DNA of 64,000 nucleotides. Origin: SAR86 cluster bacterium (lineage in GTDB: Bacteria; Pseudomonadota; Gammaproteobacteria; Magnimaribacterales; AG-339-G14). The position numbers and the translations under genes were made by a program. The first letter of the stretch is position 1, and every line of letters starts with the position of its first letter. The stretch spans positions 19,433 through 83,432 of the forward strand of contig JAOIOC010000005.1 in assembly GCA_028140145.1 (NCBI GenBank), written 5' to 3'. The notes beneath the pieces were generated by a model. It ran no database searches and was not told the origin of the DNA. It was given only the letters and a program-made list of their open reading frames with translations. Shown here piece by piece: positions 42,326 through 52,129 of the stretch.

Positions 42326-43000
42326 ATGAGTGAACCAGCAACCCTTAGCAAAGAAGGAGATATCTCAACTATTACATTGGATGATGGGAAGGTTAATGTC
42401 TTTTCATTAGAAATGCTTGAATCTATACAGAATTGTCTAGATCAAGTTTCCAAAGATAGCGGTGCATTAATTATAAGAGGAAGAGAAGGCATATTTTCTG
42501 CAGGATTTGATCTCAAGACATTTCAAAGTGGAGATGCGGAAAAGGCGCAAAAAATGACTGCCTTAGGAATGAAAACTTTGCATGATCTTTATACTTTTCC
42601 TAGACCAGTTATTATGGCTGTAACAGGGCACGCTATTGCCATGGGAATTTTTATTGTTTGTTGCGGGGACTACCGCATAGCACTAGAAGGAGAGTTTGTT
42701 GCACAAGCAAACGAAGTTAGAAACAACATGGATATTCCTTCTCCTATTATGGAAGTTGCTGAAAGTAGAATCGATAAAAAGCATGTTTATTCTGTGCTTT
42801 ATCATGCTGATCCTTATCCTTTTGATAAGTGTATTGAGGCTGGACTTCTCGATGAAATAGCATCATCTTCAGATTTTGAAAAAAGAATAATGGAGAAAGC
42901 AGAAGATTTAGCTAGTTTAGGTCATCCTCATTATGCAAAAACTAAGCAAGCACATCAGAGACCGCTCTTAGAGGCTATCTCAAATGCACTGCCTGCTTAA
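42326..43000 (+). CDS. Crotonase/enoyl-CoA hydratase family protein
   Basis: GREGIFSAGFDLKTF; GHAIAMGIFIVCCGDYRIA; strong SD AGGAGG upstream. Confidence 0.88.
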   Translation: MSEPATLSKEGDISTITLDDGKVNVFSLEMLESIQNCLDQVSKDSGALIIRGREGIFSAGFDLKTFQSGDAEKAQKMTALGMKTLHDLYTFPRPVIMAVTGHAIAMGIFIVCCGDYRIALEGEFVAQANEVRNNMDIPSPIMEVAESRIDKKHVYSVLYHADPYPFDKCIEAGLLDEIASSSDFEKRIMEKAEDLASLGHPHYAKTKQAHQRPLLEAISNALPA

Positions 43001-43048
43001 AAAAGTTAGACATTTCTTGCATCTTTCTCTAATCTACTCCCTTCTTTT

Positions 43049-43124
43049 GGGGCCATAGCTCAGCTGGGAGAGCGCCTGCTTTGCACGCAGGAGGTCGGCG
43101 GTTCGATCCCGCCTGGCTCCACCA
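43049..43124 (+). tRNA. tRNA-Ala(TGC)
   Basis: GGGGCCA/TGGCTCC acceptor with G3:U70 identity pair; anticodon TGC in CTGCTTTGCACGCAG; encoded CCA. Confidence 0.97.
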
Positions 43125-43166
43125 AAAATACTTCAATTTTCCTCATTACAGATACATAATAAGTTT

Positions 43167-45068
43167 ATGAGAGAGATGCACATACATGATTTAGTTATTA
43201 GAAACGGCAGTATAGTTGATGGATCAGGGAAAAAACCTTTTCTTGGCGATATTGCAATTGATGAGGGAAAAATCACCAAAGTTGGTGAAGTCATTAACTC
43301 CGGTAAAAAAGAAATTGATGCTGATGGAAACCTTGTTTCTCCTGGATGGGTAGATATTCATACTCACTACGATGGTCAGGTTTGTTGGGATCCTTATTTA
43401 ACTCCTTCGAGCTGGCATGGAGTAACCACAGTTGTAATGGGTAATTGTGGAGTTGGGTTCGCTCCCGTTAAACCCGGAGATCAAAATTTCCTTATTCAAC
43501 TTATGGAAGGTGTTGAGGATATACCAGGTACCGCACTGCATGAAGGCATTGATTGGGAATGGGAAACTTTTCCTGAATTTCTAGATGCAATTGAAAAAAA
43601 AGAATTTGTAATGGATTTAGGATTTATGATTGGGCATGGACCGGTTAGAAGTTATGTGATGGGCTACGACAGATGTCAAAACCAAGTTGATGCATCTAAA
43701 GATGAAATCAACCAAATGTCAGATATAGTAGAAAAAGCTATCAATGCTGGCGCATTAGGATTTAGCACATCAAGAACTATCTTACACAGGGACGTTCATG
43801 GTGTTTATGTGCCTGGCACAGAAGCAAGCTCAGAAGAAATGAAAGAACTTGCTTTCGCAGTGGACCGCGCAGGTGAAGGTACTTTAGAAATTGTATCTGA
43901 TTGGTTGGACCAAGAAATAGAAATGTCATGGATGAAAGAATACGTTGAAAAGTCTGATTGCGGTTTAACTGTGCTTCAAACAAATGGCGACTCCGTTAAA
44001 ACAATTCTTTACTGTGAAGAACAATTTCTTAAAGGTAAAAATGTTCGACCTCAATTCCCTGGAAGAAATGTGGGACTTATGTTTGGACTAGAAAGTTCTT
44101 TGCACCCATTTATAGGTCATCCTTCCTATAAAGAAATTTCTCATCTTCCCCTTAACGAGAGACTTTCAATCATGAGAGATCCTGCCTTTAAGCAAAAAAT
44201 CTTAAATGAGTCGCCAAGCTTTAGAGAAGATTTACAAAAAGCTGCTAAAGAACAAAAATCTAATAAGACTAAAGAAGAAATTAAAGCTGAAGCAGAAATA
44301 GGTAAAAAACTAATCTCTAACTATCAAACTCAATTCATTTTAAGTGATCCTCCTAATTACGAACCAACAAGAGAAGATAGCATTGCTTATATAGCTGAAC
44401 AGAGAAATCAGTCAGAAGAAGAAGTTATTTATGACGAATTGATTAAAGATAACGGAAAAAGCTTGATTTACGCATGTTTCACTTCTTATGAAAATCATAA
44501 GCTTGAGTTTGTCGAAACATTTTATAAACTTAAATCATCTGTAGCTGGCGGGAGTGATGGAGGAGCGCATTGCGGCCTCATTTGTGACGCAAGCATGCCC
44601 ACAACAAATTTATCTCATTGGGCAAGAGATAGATCAGCAGGCAATAAAATTCCTTTAGAGCTAATCATTAGAAAGCAGACAAAAGATACTGCTGAAACTT
44701 ATGGACTGTTTGATAGGGGAGAAATCAAAACTGGAATGATTGCAGATATCAATATTATTGATTTTGAAAAATTAAATGTCTCTCTTCCAAAAATGATCTT
44801 TGATCTACCTAAAGGAGGGAAAAGGCTTGTTCAGGAATCCTTTGGTTATTTAGCAACTATTAAAAGTGGTGAGGTTGTTTATGAGAATGGTCAAGCGACC
44901 GGTACTCTTCCAGGTCAAGTCATAAGAGGGAAGCAAACATCAGAGGTCAAAGATACTAAAGAAAAGATATCTTTTTATGATCGAACTGTTAGGTTATTTA
45001 TTATCAAATTCCTAAGACTTATTTGGGCTGCAAGAAACAAGCCTGTTAAAAGCACAGTTATTTCTTAG
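43167..45068 (+). CDS. N-acyl-D-amino-acid deacylase / D-aminoacylase-type amidohydrolase
   Basis: DLVIRNGSIVDGSGKKPFLGDIAID; GWVDIHTHYDGQVCWDPYLTPSSWHGVTTVVMGNCGVGFAPV. Confidence 0.87.
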   Translation: MREMHIHDLVIRNGSIVDGSGKKPFLGDIAIDEGKITKVGEVINSGKKEIDADGNLVSPGWVDIHTHYDGQVCWDPYLTPSSWHGVTTVVMGNCGVGFAPVKPGDQNFLIQLMEGVEDIPGTALHEGIDWEWETFPEFLDAIEKKEFVMDLGFMIGHGPVRSYVMGYDRCQNQVDASKDEINQMSDIVEKAINAGALGFSTSRTILHRDVHGVYVPGTEASSEEMKELAFAVDRAGEGTLEIVSDWLDQEIEMSWMKEYVEKSDCGLTVLQTNGDSVKTILYCEEQFLKGKNVRPQFPGRNVGLMFGLESSLHPFIGHPSYKEISHLPLNERLSIMRDPAFKQKILNESPSFREDLQKAAKEQKSNKTKEEIKAEAEIGKKLISNYQTQFILSDPPNYEPTREDSIAYIAEQRNQSEEEVIYDELIKDNGKSLIYACFTSYENHKLEFVETFYKLKSSVAGGSDGGAHCGLICDASMPTTNLSHWARDRSAGNKIPLELIIRKQTKDTAETYGLFDRGEIKTGMIADINIIDFEKLNVSLPKMIFDLPKGGKRLVQESFGYLATIKSGEVVYENGQATGTLPGQVIRGKQTSEVKDTKEKISFYDRTVRLFIIKFLRLIWAARNKPVKSTVIS

Positions 45069-47206
45069 TATTCAAGCGATAATTCTTCAAGAATATTTCT
45101 AGCTTCATCAAACTTCTCTAAAGTCCAAAGAAAGTACCTTGAATCTACAGATATAGTTCTCGCTTCTGGAATGTATTTATAGTCAGCGATAATCGTCTGA
45201 AGCATCCCATCAAAAGCAAGACCTACCAACTCACCTTTAGCGTTTAGCGTGGCTGACCCTGAATTTCCATTTGTAATATCAAGATCGCACAAAAAATTCA
45301 CCGGAACAGAACCTAAGGATTCCAACTCATATCTTCCATAATTTTTTTGAGAGATTAAATCCATTAGCTTATCTGGAGCATCAAAAGGCTCCTCTCCGAT
45401 ATGTTTTTTATTAATACCTTCTAAACGTGTAAATGGACCATAGGTAATGCCATCTTCTAGAGATACTCCCTTAACGTTACCAAAGGTAATTCTGAGGGTT
45501 CCGTTAGCATCTGAGTACAATGACTTTCCAATACTTTTATAATATTTTCTTAACGATTTTATGAAAGTTGATTTGAGTCTTTGTTTTTCGCTAGCTTCAG
45601 ACTTAGCAATGTTTTCATACTCCATTTGCTCATCAAAAAGAATCCTTGCAATGTTAATGAAAGGATCTTTAATTGAATTGAGTTCATCTAGAGATAAGTC
45701 AATCAAGGAAAGTCTATCTTCAGCAGAATCCATTAATGATTTTTGTGAGTAGATATCTTCAACAATTTTTTTAGACTTTTTAAAGTCTGCATCTAGTTGA
45801 AAATAATTGCTAAATTGTGGCCTTCTTAAATTTCCGTCAAAAGTTTTATATTTTTCAAGTCGGTTAATAAAAATTTCTTTATCAACTCTTTTATCAAAAC
45901 GATAATCAAGAGATTTAATTCCATTCACAATATTTTCATGATCTCTCTCTTGGAAGCCAATTTCTCGCTGATCATTTGGTTTGGTTCTTTCATAGGCGTA
46001 TCTGTAAATTCTTTGAGCAGTAGAAATCATTCTTGAATTCCCATAATAATAATTAGGTAACTCTTTTGCCTTTTGATCATCAATCAAAGAAATAAGCGAA
46101 TCTAAGGACTCCTTTTCTTGTTTAGAGCCTTTTTCATTTAAATAATCTATGAAACCTAACCAATCAGAATTAGCTTTGTCTTGAACTTTGAATGACTCAG
46201 CACCATCTATTTGTCCTGATATTTTTTTATAATAATTCTCATAACCACTAATTAATCCTCTGTATTTTAAAGAAGAACCATCGTCATCTTTCGTAGAAGA
46301 TCTCATTATGTCTATCCCAGACTTTAAAAAATTAACGAAACCTTTAAATCCCTCCTCTATATCAAATTCCACTTCGTTATATGTAAGCAACCTGTTGGTT
46401 GTGCCTGGATACCCTGCAACCATGACAAAATCTCCTTCTTGAACTCCTTTTGCTGATATCTTTAAATAGTTTTTGGATTTATATGGTTCATTTTGTGAAG
46501 CAAACTCTTTACTGCTTCCATCAGGAGCCACATAAGCTCGCAACAAGGCAAAATCCCCTGTATGCCTCGGGAACATCCAATTATCTATCTCGCCACCGTA
46601 CTCACCTATTGAAGCAGGAGGAGCGTAGACCAATCGAACATCTCTTATTTTTAATCTTTTTTCTAATTGATAAGTCTCTCCACTGAAAAATGACCTGACA
46701 TTGCATCTTATTTCATCACTTGTCTCGCATTGTTCAATGATGCTTTTTTTATTACTTTCAATTTTATTGTATCTATCAAGGTCATCTTTAAGGTTTTCCG
46801 CTTGTCTCAACACAGCCTCGGTAACATTGGTAATGCTTTGAGTGACATAAGCACTTGACCCAGGCGCAGACGGTTTTTCCTCTGATTTTCTTCTAGCAAC
46901 AAACCCGGTTTCGAATAAATTTTCCTTTTCAGATGAGTTAAATTGTAAATATGACCCTTCGATACAATGGTAATTCGTTGCAATAAGACCTTCTGGAGAG
47001 ACAAACGATGCAGAGCATCCACCAAGACTCACTATTGCATTAAGCGGGAAAGAAAATAAATCTGTAAGATTATCTGCGTCTCCAGAATACCCTGTACTTT
47101 CTAAATCCTTTTTTAAATTGCCCATTTGAGAAGGTTCCCACATACCCTCAACCGCAAACACATTAAGATTAAATACAGCTAAAACAATCAGTAATTTAAT
47201 CTTCAT
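45065..47206 (-). CDS. S46 family peptidase (dipeptidyl-peptidase 7/11 family)
   Basis: GMWEPSQMGNLK; GGCSASFVSPEGLIATNYHCIEG; GGEIDNWMFPRHTGDFALLRAYV; DITNGNSGSATLNAKGELVGLAFDG. Confidence 0.92.
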   Translation of the reverse strand: MKIKLLIVLAVFNLNVFAVEGMWEPSQMGNLKKDLESTGYSGDADNLTDLFSFPLNAIVSLGGCSASFVSPEGLIATNYHCIEGSYLQFNSSEKENLFETGFVARRKSEEKPSAPGSSAYVTQSITNVTEAVLRQAENLKDDLDRYNKIESNKKSIIEQCETSDEIRCNVRSFFSGETYQLEKRLKIRDVRLVYAPPASIGEYGGEIDNWMFPRHTGDFALLRAYVAPDGSSKEFASQNEPYKSKNYLKISAKGVQEGDFVMVAGYPGTTNRLLTYNEVEFDIEEGFKGFVNFLKSGIDIMRSSTKDDDGSSLKYRGLISGYENYYKKISGQIDGAESFKVQDKANSDWLGFIDYLNEKGSKQEKESLDSLISLIDDQKAKELPNYYYGNSRMISTAQRIYRYAYERTKPNDQREIGFQERDHENIVNGIKSLDYRFDKRVDKEIFINRLEKYKTFDGNLRRPQFSNYFQLDADFKKSKKIVEDIYSQKSLMDSAEDRLSLIDLSLDELNSIKDPFINIARILFDEQMEYENIAKSEASEKQRLKSTFIKSLRKYYKSIGKSLYSDANGTLRITFGNVKGVSLEDGITYGPFTRLEGINKKHIGEEPFDAPDKLMDLISQKNYGRYELESLGSVPVNFLCDLDITNGNSGSATLNAKGELVGLAFDGMLQTIIADYKYIPEARTISVDSRYFLWTLEKFDEARNILEELSLEY

Positions 47207-48357
47207 TCTCCAGGCCTTCTTAAAAAAGATCTATTTAATTCACTAACGTTTTTGACTCCTGTGAGAATCATACTTTGTTCAACTTCATCTTTTAAAAGTT
47301 GTAATGCATATTTAGCACCTTTGTAGCCTCCTACTGATAGTCCATAAAGGTAAGGTCTACCTCCCATGCAGGCATTAGCTCCCATGGCGAGGGCTTTTAT
47401 GACATGAATCCCTCTTCTGATACCGCCATCAACTATAATCTCAATAGAGTCTCCAACAGCATCTCTAATTTCTTTCAACATTTCAAATGGCGCAGGACAT
47501 CCATCCAGTTGTCTTCCTCCATGATTTGAAATCATTATTGCTGAAGCACCAATATCCTTTGCCCGTTTTGCATCTTCTACAGATAAAATTCCTTTGACCG
47601 CAAAAGCCTTATCCCATTGACCTATCATCCACTCTGCATCTTTCCAAGTAACGGTCCTATCAAACTGACTGTTCATAAAATCCATTACAGAAATATCATT
47701 AGCAGCATCTTTCAACCTATGCTCAATATTGACCATGGAAGGAGTGGGGGGATGAGTAAGATAGTTCAATGTCCAATCAAACTTACTGGCAATATTTAGG
47801 TAAGACTTTAAAGTTAATTTTGGCGGCACGGTCATGCCCGTTCGCAGATCTCTTTCTCGTCTTCCGTTAACAGGAACATCGATAGTTAAGCAGAGAGCAT
47901 CGTAATTAGCAGCTTTACATCTTTCAATGTATTCGACAGAGATACTTCTATCCTTGAGAACATAAATTTGAAAAACTTTAGGACCTTTAGATTTTTCTGC
48001 AACCTCTTCAATAGTAGTTGTTGAAAGGGTAGATAGACAAAAAATAGTACCCATATCACTCGCAGCATTTGCTGCTGCTACCTCTCCCTCATGATGGAAT
48101 AATCTGTGATATCCGGTAGGCGAGCATATGTATGGCCAATCAATCTGTGTTCCAAGAACTTTTGTTGAAGTATCAATTTTATCTACATCAACTAAATAGT
48201 TCGGAATCACTTCATACTGTTCAAAGGAATTCGTATTGTGTTTTATTGTCCATTCATCACCCGCGGCGCCATCAATGTAATGGAACATTGCTGCTGGCAA
48301 TCTTTTTTCTGCAGCTTTTCTTAAATCGCTAATGTTATGACAATCTTTTAATTTCAA
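47203..48357 (-). CDS. FMN-dependent alpha-hydroxy acid dehydrogenase/oxidase
   Basis: SPTGYHRLFHHEGE; LTIDVPVNGRRERDLRTG; SNHGGRQLDG active-site His; VDGGIRRG. Confidence 0.92.
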   Translation of the reverse strand: MKLKDCHNISDLRKAAEKRLPAAMFHYIDGAAGDEWTIKHNTNSFEQYEVIPNYLVDVDKIDTSTKVLGTQIDWPYICSPTGYHRLFHHEGEVAAANAASDMGTIFCLSTLSTTTIEEVAEKSKGPKVFQIYVLKDRSISVEYIERCKAANYDALCLTIDVPVNGRRERDLRTGMTVPPKLTLKSYLNIASKFDWTLNYLTHPPTPSMVNIEHRLKDAANDISVMDFMNSQFDRTVTWKDAEWMIGQWDKAFAVKGILSVEDAKRAKDIGASAIMISNHGGRQLDGCPAPFEMLKEIRDAVGDSIEIIVDGGIRRGIHVIKALAMGANACMGGRPYLYGLSVGGYKGAKYALQLLKDEVEQSMILTGVKNVSELNRSFLRRPGE

Positions 48358-49619
48358 TTGTTAAATTTTTCCAAAAGTCTTTTTCTATCTGATTCATAGA
48401 TTTTGCCACCAAAATAATAGCAAGGTATAGCTAATCCTGCGATCAAAGAAAAAGAAACTAGCATTATTGTATATGGTTCAGCCACATCAAAGGATCTTAA
48501 AAGATCAGTAAAGATTCCGCCTCCTAAAGAGCCAAATGTAAGACCTATCAGGTTTAGGCATAAAATATAAAATGCTACAACAGTTGCTCTTATTTTAGGC
48601 GGAACAAGCTCCTGAACGGTTGAGAAGGTTGGGCCGTAAAAACACCCTAGTTGGAAATAACCGATTACAACTCCCAGCCAAAAAATAAAAGTATTTGGTT
48701 CTACGAATCTATAAATTATTCCAAGAGGCAATAGCAACAGAGTGAGCCAAAAAAGAAACATTGGACGACCTTGATTGAAAGTTCTCAACCACCAGTCGCT
48801 CATTAAACCACCAAACAAGTTTCCAGCAAGACCTGCAACCACACCAATGATCCCAGTTAGTTGAGCAATTTCTGATCTTTCGAAACCTCTTTCTTGGGCA
48901 TACCAAAGTTGTTCAAAAACTGCCGCTCCAAGCGCTACGTGATAAAGAACTCCTCCAGCTATGGTTAAGATTAATGCATTAGAAGAGGTCAAGGCTTGCC
49001 TTAAAGTAGAAACTATCTCTGAAAAAGAGAGATTAACCTCATCTGGATTATCGATAAGATGTTTTCTAGGGCGATCTTTAAAGAAAAATGCAATGATCCC
49101 TAAAACTGCTCCGATACCTCCCAAAATGTAAAAACAGTTTCTCCATCCTAGAGGCTCACCAAGAAACCCTACTATAAGAAGACTTATCCCAACTCCAATA
49201 GGAACGCCCATATAATAGACTCCAGCAGCAAAACCCATCCTATTTGCTGGAAAGCTATCTGAAAGCATGGACATGGATGTTGGCGTCAAGATTGATTCTC
49301 CAACTCCAATGAAGGCTCTAGGAATAGCCATGCTTATAAATCCTTTGGCGGCACCTGTAAATGCAGTAAAAATACTCCAAAGTAGAACCCCAAAACCAAT
49401 TAATCTTGGTCTGTTGTACTTATCTGCCAGCGTTCCCATGAACAATCCCATAATTGAATAAAAAAAGACAAAAGCTAATCCAGTTAAAATACCGTACTGC
49501 CAATCAGTTAAGCCTAGGTCAGGAACAATAAAGTTTGCAAAGCTTGCAATAAGTTGACGGTCCACAAAATTTAAAAGATTCAGAAGCGTCAAAAAGAAAA
49601 GTAACCTATATGGATTCAT
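48354..49619 (-). CDS. MFS transporter (spinster-like)
   Basis: 12-TM; LLNLLNFVDRQLIASF; MGTLADKYNRPRLIG. Confidence 0.88.
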   Translation of the reverse strand: MNPYRLLFFLTLLNLLNFVDRQLIASFANFIVPDLGLTDWQYGILTGLAFVFFYSIMGLFMGTLADKYNRPRLIGFGVLLWSIFTAFTGAAKGFISMAIPRAFIGVGESILTPTSMSMLSDSFPANRMGFAAGVYYMGVPIGVGISLLIVGFLGEPLGWRNCFYILGGIGAVLGIIAFFFKDRPRKHLIDNPDEVNLSFSEIVSTLRQALTSSNALILTIAGGVLYHVALGAAVFEQLWYAQERGFERSEIAQLTGIIGVVAGLAGNLFGGLMSDWWLRTFNQGRPMFLFWLTLLLLPLGIIYRFVEPNTFIFWLGVVIGYFQLGCFYGPTFSTVQELVPPKIRATVVAFYILCLNLIGLTFGSLGGGIFTDLLRSFDVAEPYTIMLVSFSLIAGLAIPCYYFGGKIYESDRKRLLEKFNN

Positions 49620-49683
49620 ATTCCCCCAGTTGAATTATTTATCCGTTCATGGAATATAATCATTATCCAGAAAAATAATTTTA

Positions 49684-50280
49684 ATGATAGTAGTAGGTTT
49701 AACAGGAGGAATTGGATCAGGAAAATCATCCGTCTCAGAAATCTTTGAGGGCTTAGGAGTGAAAGTTGTGGACGCAGATGTAGCTTCTAGACAACCTGTG
49801 ATGAAAGGACAACCAGCTTTAAAAAAAATCGCTGAAAAATTTGGATCAAATATTCTTAACTCTGAGGGAGAATTAGATAGAAGAAAGCTCAGAGAAATTA
49901 TATTTAAAGAGAGTTCTGCAAAAGACTGGTTAGAAAATCTACTTCATCCATTAATTCATCAAATACTCATCGATGATTTAGCAACAGCGAGTTCAAAATA
50001 TGCGATTTTGGTATCTCCTTTGTTATTTGAAACAAATCAAAAAGACCTATGTTCAAAAACAATAGTTGTCGATACAAGCGAAGATAATCAAATCGATAGA
50101 ACCACAAAAAGGGATAATGTTGAAGCCAGTCAGATTAAATCAATTATTGATTCCCAAATAGATAGAAAAAGCAGGAATGAGCTTGCAGATATTATTATTT
50201 CAAACGATGGATCTCTTCAGGAATTAGAGGAGAAAGTTAAAAAAATTCATCATGATTTAGAAAAAGAAATTTTTAAATGA
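49684..50280 (+). CDS. coaE: Dephospho-CoA kinase
   Basis: VVGLTGGIGSGKSSVSEIFEGLGVKVVDADV. Confidence 0.95.
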   Translation: MIVVGLTGGIGSGKSSVSEIFEGLGVKVVDADVASRQPVMKGQPALKKIAEKFGSNILNSEGELDRRKLREIIFKESSAKDWLENLLHPLIHQILIDDLATASSKYAILVSPLLFETNQKDLCSKTIVVDTSEDNQIDRTTKRDNVEASQIKSIIDSQIDRKSRNELADIIISNDGSLQELEEKVKKIHHDLEKEIFK

Positions 50281-50450
50281 AAAAAAAATGTCCTCGATGC
50301 AGAAAAATGTACTCAGTGAATAAAGATTCAAATCACAGACCTTTTTGCAGTGAGAAATGTCAGGCCATTGACTTAGGCGATTGGTTTTTTGAGAAACACA
50401 AGATTTCCAGACCCATAATAGATGAAGATGATCTTTCTATTGATCCATAA
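50277..50450 (+). CDS. yacG: DNA gyrase inhibitor YacG (not in ORF track)
   Basis: 57 aa: MKKKCPRCRKMYSVNKDSNHRPFCSEKCQAIDLGDWFFEKHKISRPIIDEDDLSIDP; Cys4 zinc motif; ATGA overlap with coaE. Confidence 0.9.
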   Translation: MKKKCPRCRKMYSVNKDSNHRPFCSEKCQAIDLGDWFFEKHKISRPIIDEDDLSIDP

Positions 50451-50988
50451 AAGAAGAAATACCTGCTATTCCATCAGCAGAATATTTTTTTGCTTCATTT
50501 AAGTCTGAGATTCTCATTCCACCTAGAGCATAAGTCTTAATTTCAGTTAGAGATCTTAATTCCTTGAATTTTTGCCAACCTATAGAAGATGCATCCTGAT
50601 GACTTTTTGTTTTTTTGACTGGTGAAATAAAAATATAATCCAACTTAAGTTGGTTTGCTTTATTGATCTCCTCCTCATTATGACAAGACGCACCCAAATA
50701 ATTTTGATAGCTTTCTAAGTCCGATAAATTCATCAAATCCGTTGAATTGAAATGAATGCCATCAAATCGTTCTGAGATGTCTAGGTGTCTAGAGCTCAAA
50801 ATCAGTTTGGTTTGATACTTTTTCTTTAGTAATAAAAATTTTTTTAAATTTTTATTAAGTTCTGAGTTATCTAAACATCTTAACAAAAGCAATTCTTTTT
50901 TAATCTTGATCGATTCCAACAGATCTAGGTAATTCTCAGGAATCACTTCAGGTGTAATAAAAAAATAATCAGGATCTATAGTCTGCAT
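50437..50988 (-). CDS. Thiamine monophosphate synthase/TENI-like domain protein
   Basis: YFFITPEVIPENYL; GASCHNEEEINKANQLKLDYIFISPVKKTKSH; YALGGM; DGIAGISSF. Confidence 0.78.
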   Translation of the reverse strand: MQTIDPDYFFITPEVIPENYLDLLESIKIKKELLLLRCLDNSELNKNLKKFLLLKKKYQTKLILSSRHLDISERFDGIHFNSTDLMNLSDLESYQNYLGASCHNEEEINKANQLKLDYIFISPVKKTKSHQDASSIGWQKFKELRSLTEIKTYALGGMRISDLNEAKKYSADGIAGISSFMDQ

Positions 50989-52126
50989 TCATGCTTACAT
51001 AATCTTTAGATAAATCCGACGTAAGGACTTTGCTTGTCTTACTGCTATCACCCAGCTTAATGATTATTTCTATTTTTCTTTTTTTAAATTCTTTCAATCC
51101 TAATTTTTCTGAATAACTTGAACTAAGTTTGTTATTTCTAAATACCTGGAGCTTGCCAAGCTTTAGATTAAATTTCTTCTTGTCAAAGCTAATATTGGTA
51201 TTGCCAACTGCCATTAAAATTCTCCCCCAATTAGGATCTTCTCCGAAAGCAGCTGTTTTTACTAAGAGAGAGTTAGCAATATTTTTAGCAACTGTTTTGC
51301 ATTCGTTTTCAGTCTTGAGTCCTTTAACAGTTATCGAAATTAGCTTTGTTGCTCCTTCAGCATCAAGTACTATTTTTTCTGCTAAAGAGTAAAAAATATC
51401 TTGAAGAGTCTCTAATATCTTTTTTTCATTGGCTTTCGACAGTGAAATTAGTGATGATCCTGTAGCGATAAGCAAAGAAGAGTCATTTGTTGATTGATCT
51501 CCATCAATAGTTATTGAATTAAAAGAACTTTCGCAGGCTAATCTATGGATTTTATCTAACTTCAATTTGCTTATCTTTAAGTCAGTAAATACAAAGGACA
51601 ACATTGTTGCCATGTTAGGTTCAATCATTGCTGAACCTTTAGCGACGCCAATGAAATTTATAGTTTCGCCTTTTATCTTGATACTCTTTTTAACTATTTT
51701 TTCTTTCTTGTCTGTTGTCATTATTGAAGTAGCAAAATTTTTCCAACTACTTCTACCAAGATTTTTATAAGCATTAAAAAAGGATTTTCCATACCTTTCT
51801 AGATCAAGTCTTTCTCCAATCACTCCGGTTGAAAAGGGCAGAACATTTACATCTTTATAATTAGCAAACATTTTATTTATGTCTTTTAAACCTTCTGGTC
51901 CAGTTGCAGCATTTGCATTACCCGCATTTATAAATAATGCAGTTTTCTTTTTTTTATCAAGGTTTGTTAAATTCCTTTTTGCAACCTTTACCGGCGCAGC
52001 AGGAAATTTATTTGAAGTAAATAAACCAGAGATGTTGCTGTTGTTAGGCACTTGAATTATTGCGGTATCAAGCCTTTTGCCATATTTTTGATAACTCGAA
52101 GAACAGCCAATTTTAACTTCTTTCAT
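50969..52126 (-). CDS. argJ: Bifunctional glutamate N-acetyltransferase/N-acetylglutamate synthase
   Basis: NAGNANAATGPEGL; MLSFVFTD; ITIDGDQSTNDSSLL; FGEDPNWGRILMAVG. Confidence 0.95.
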   Translation of the reverse strand: MKEVKIGCSSSYQKYGKRLDTAIIQVPNNSNISGLFTSNKFPAAPVKVAKRNLTNLDKKKKTALFINAGNANAATGPEGLKDINKMFANYKDVNVLPFSTGVIGERLDLERYGKSFFNAYKNLGRSSWKNFATSIMTTDKKEKIVKKSIKIKGETINFIGVAKGSAMIEPNMATMLSFVFTDLKISKLKLDKIHRLACESSFNSITIDGDQSTNDSSLLIATGSSLISLSKANEKKILETLQDIFYSLAEKIVLDAEGATKLISITVKGLKTENECKTVAKNIANSLLVKTAAFGEDPNWGRILMAVGNTNISFDKKKFNLKLGKLQVFRNNKLSSSYSEKLGLKEFKKRKIEIIIKLGDSSKTSKVLTSDLSKDYVSMNADYRS

Positions 52127-52129
52127 AAT

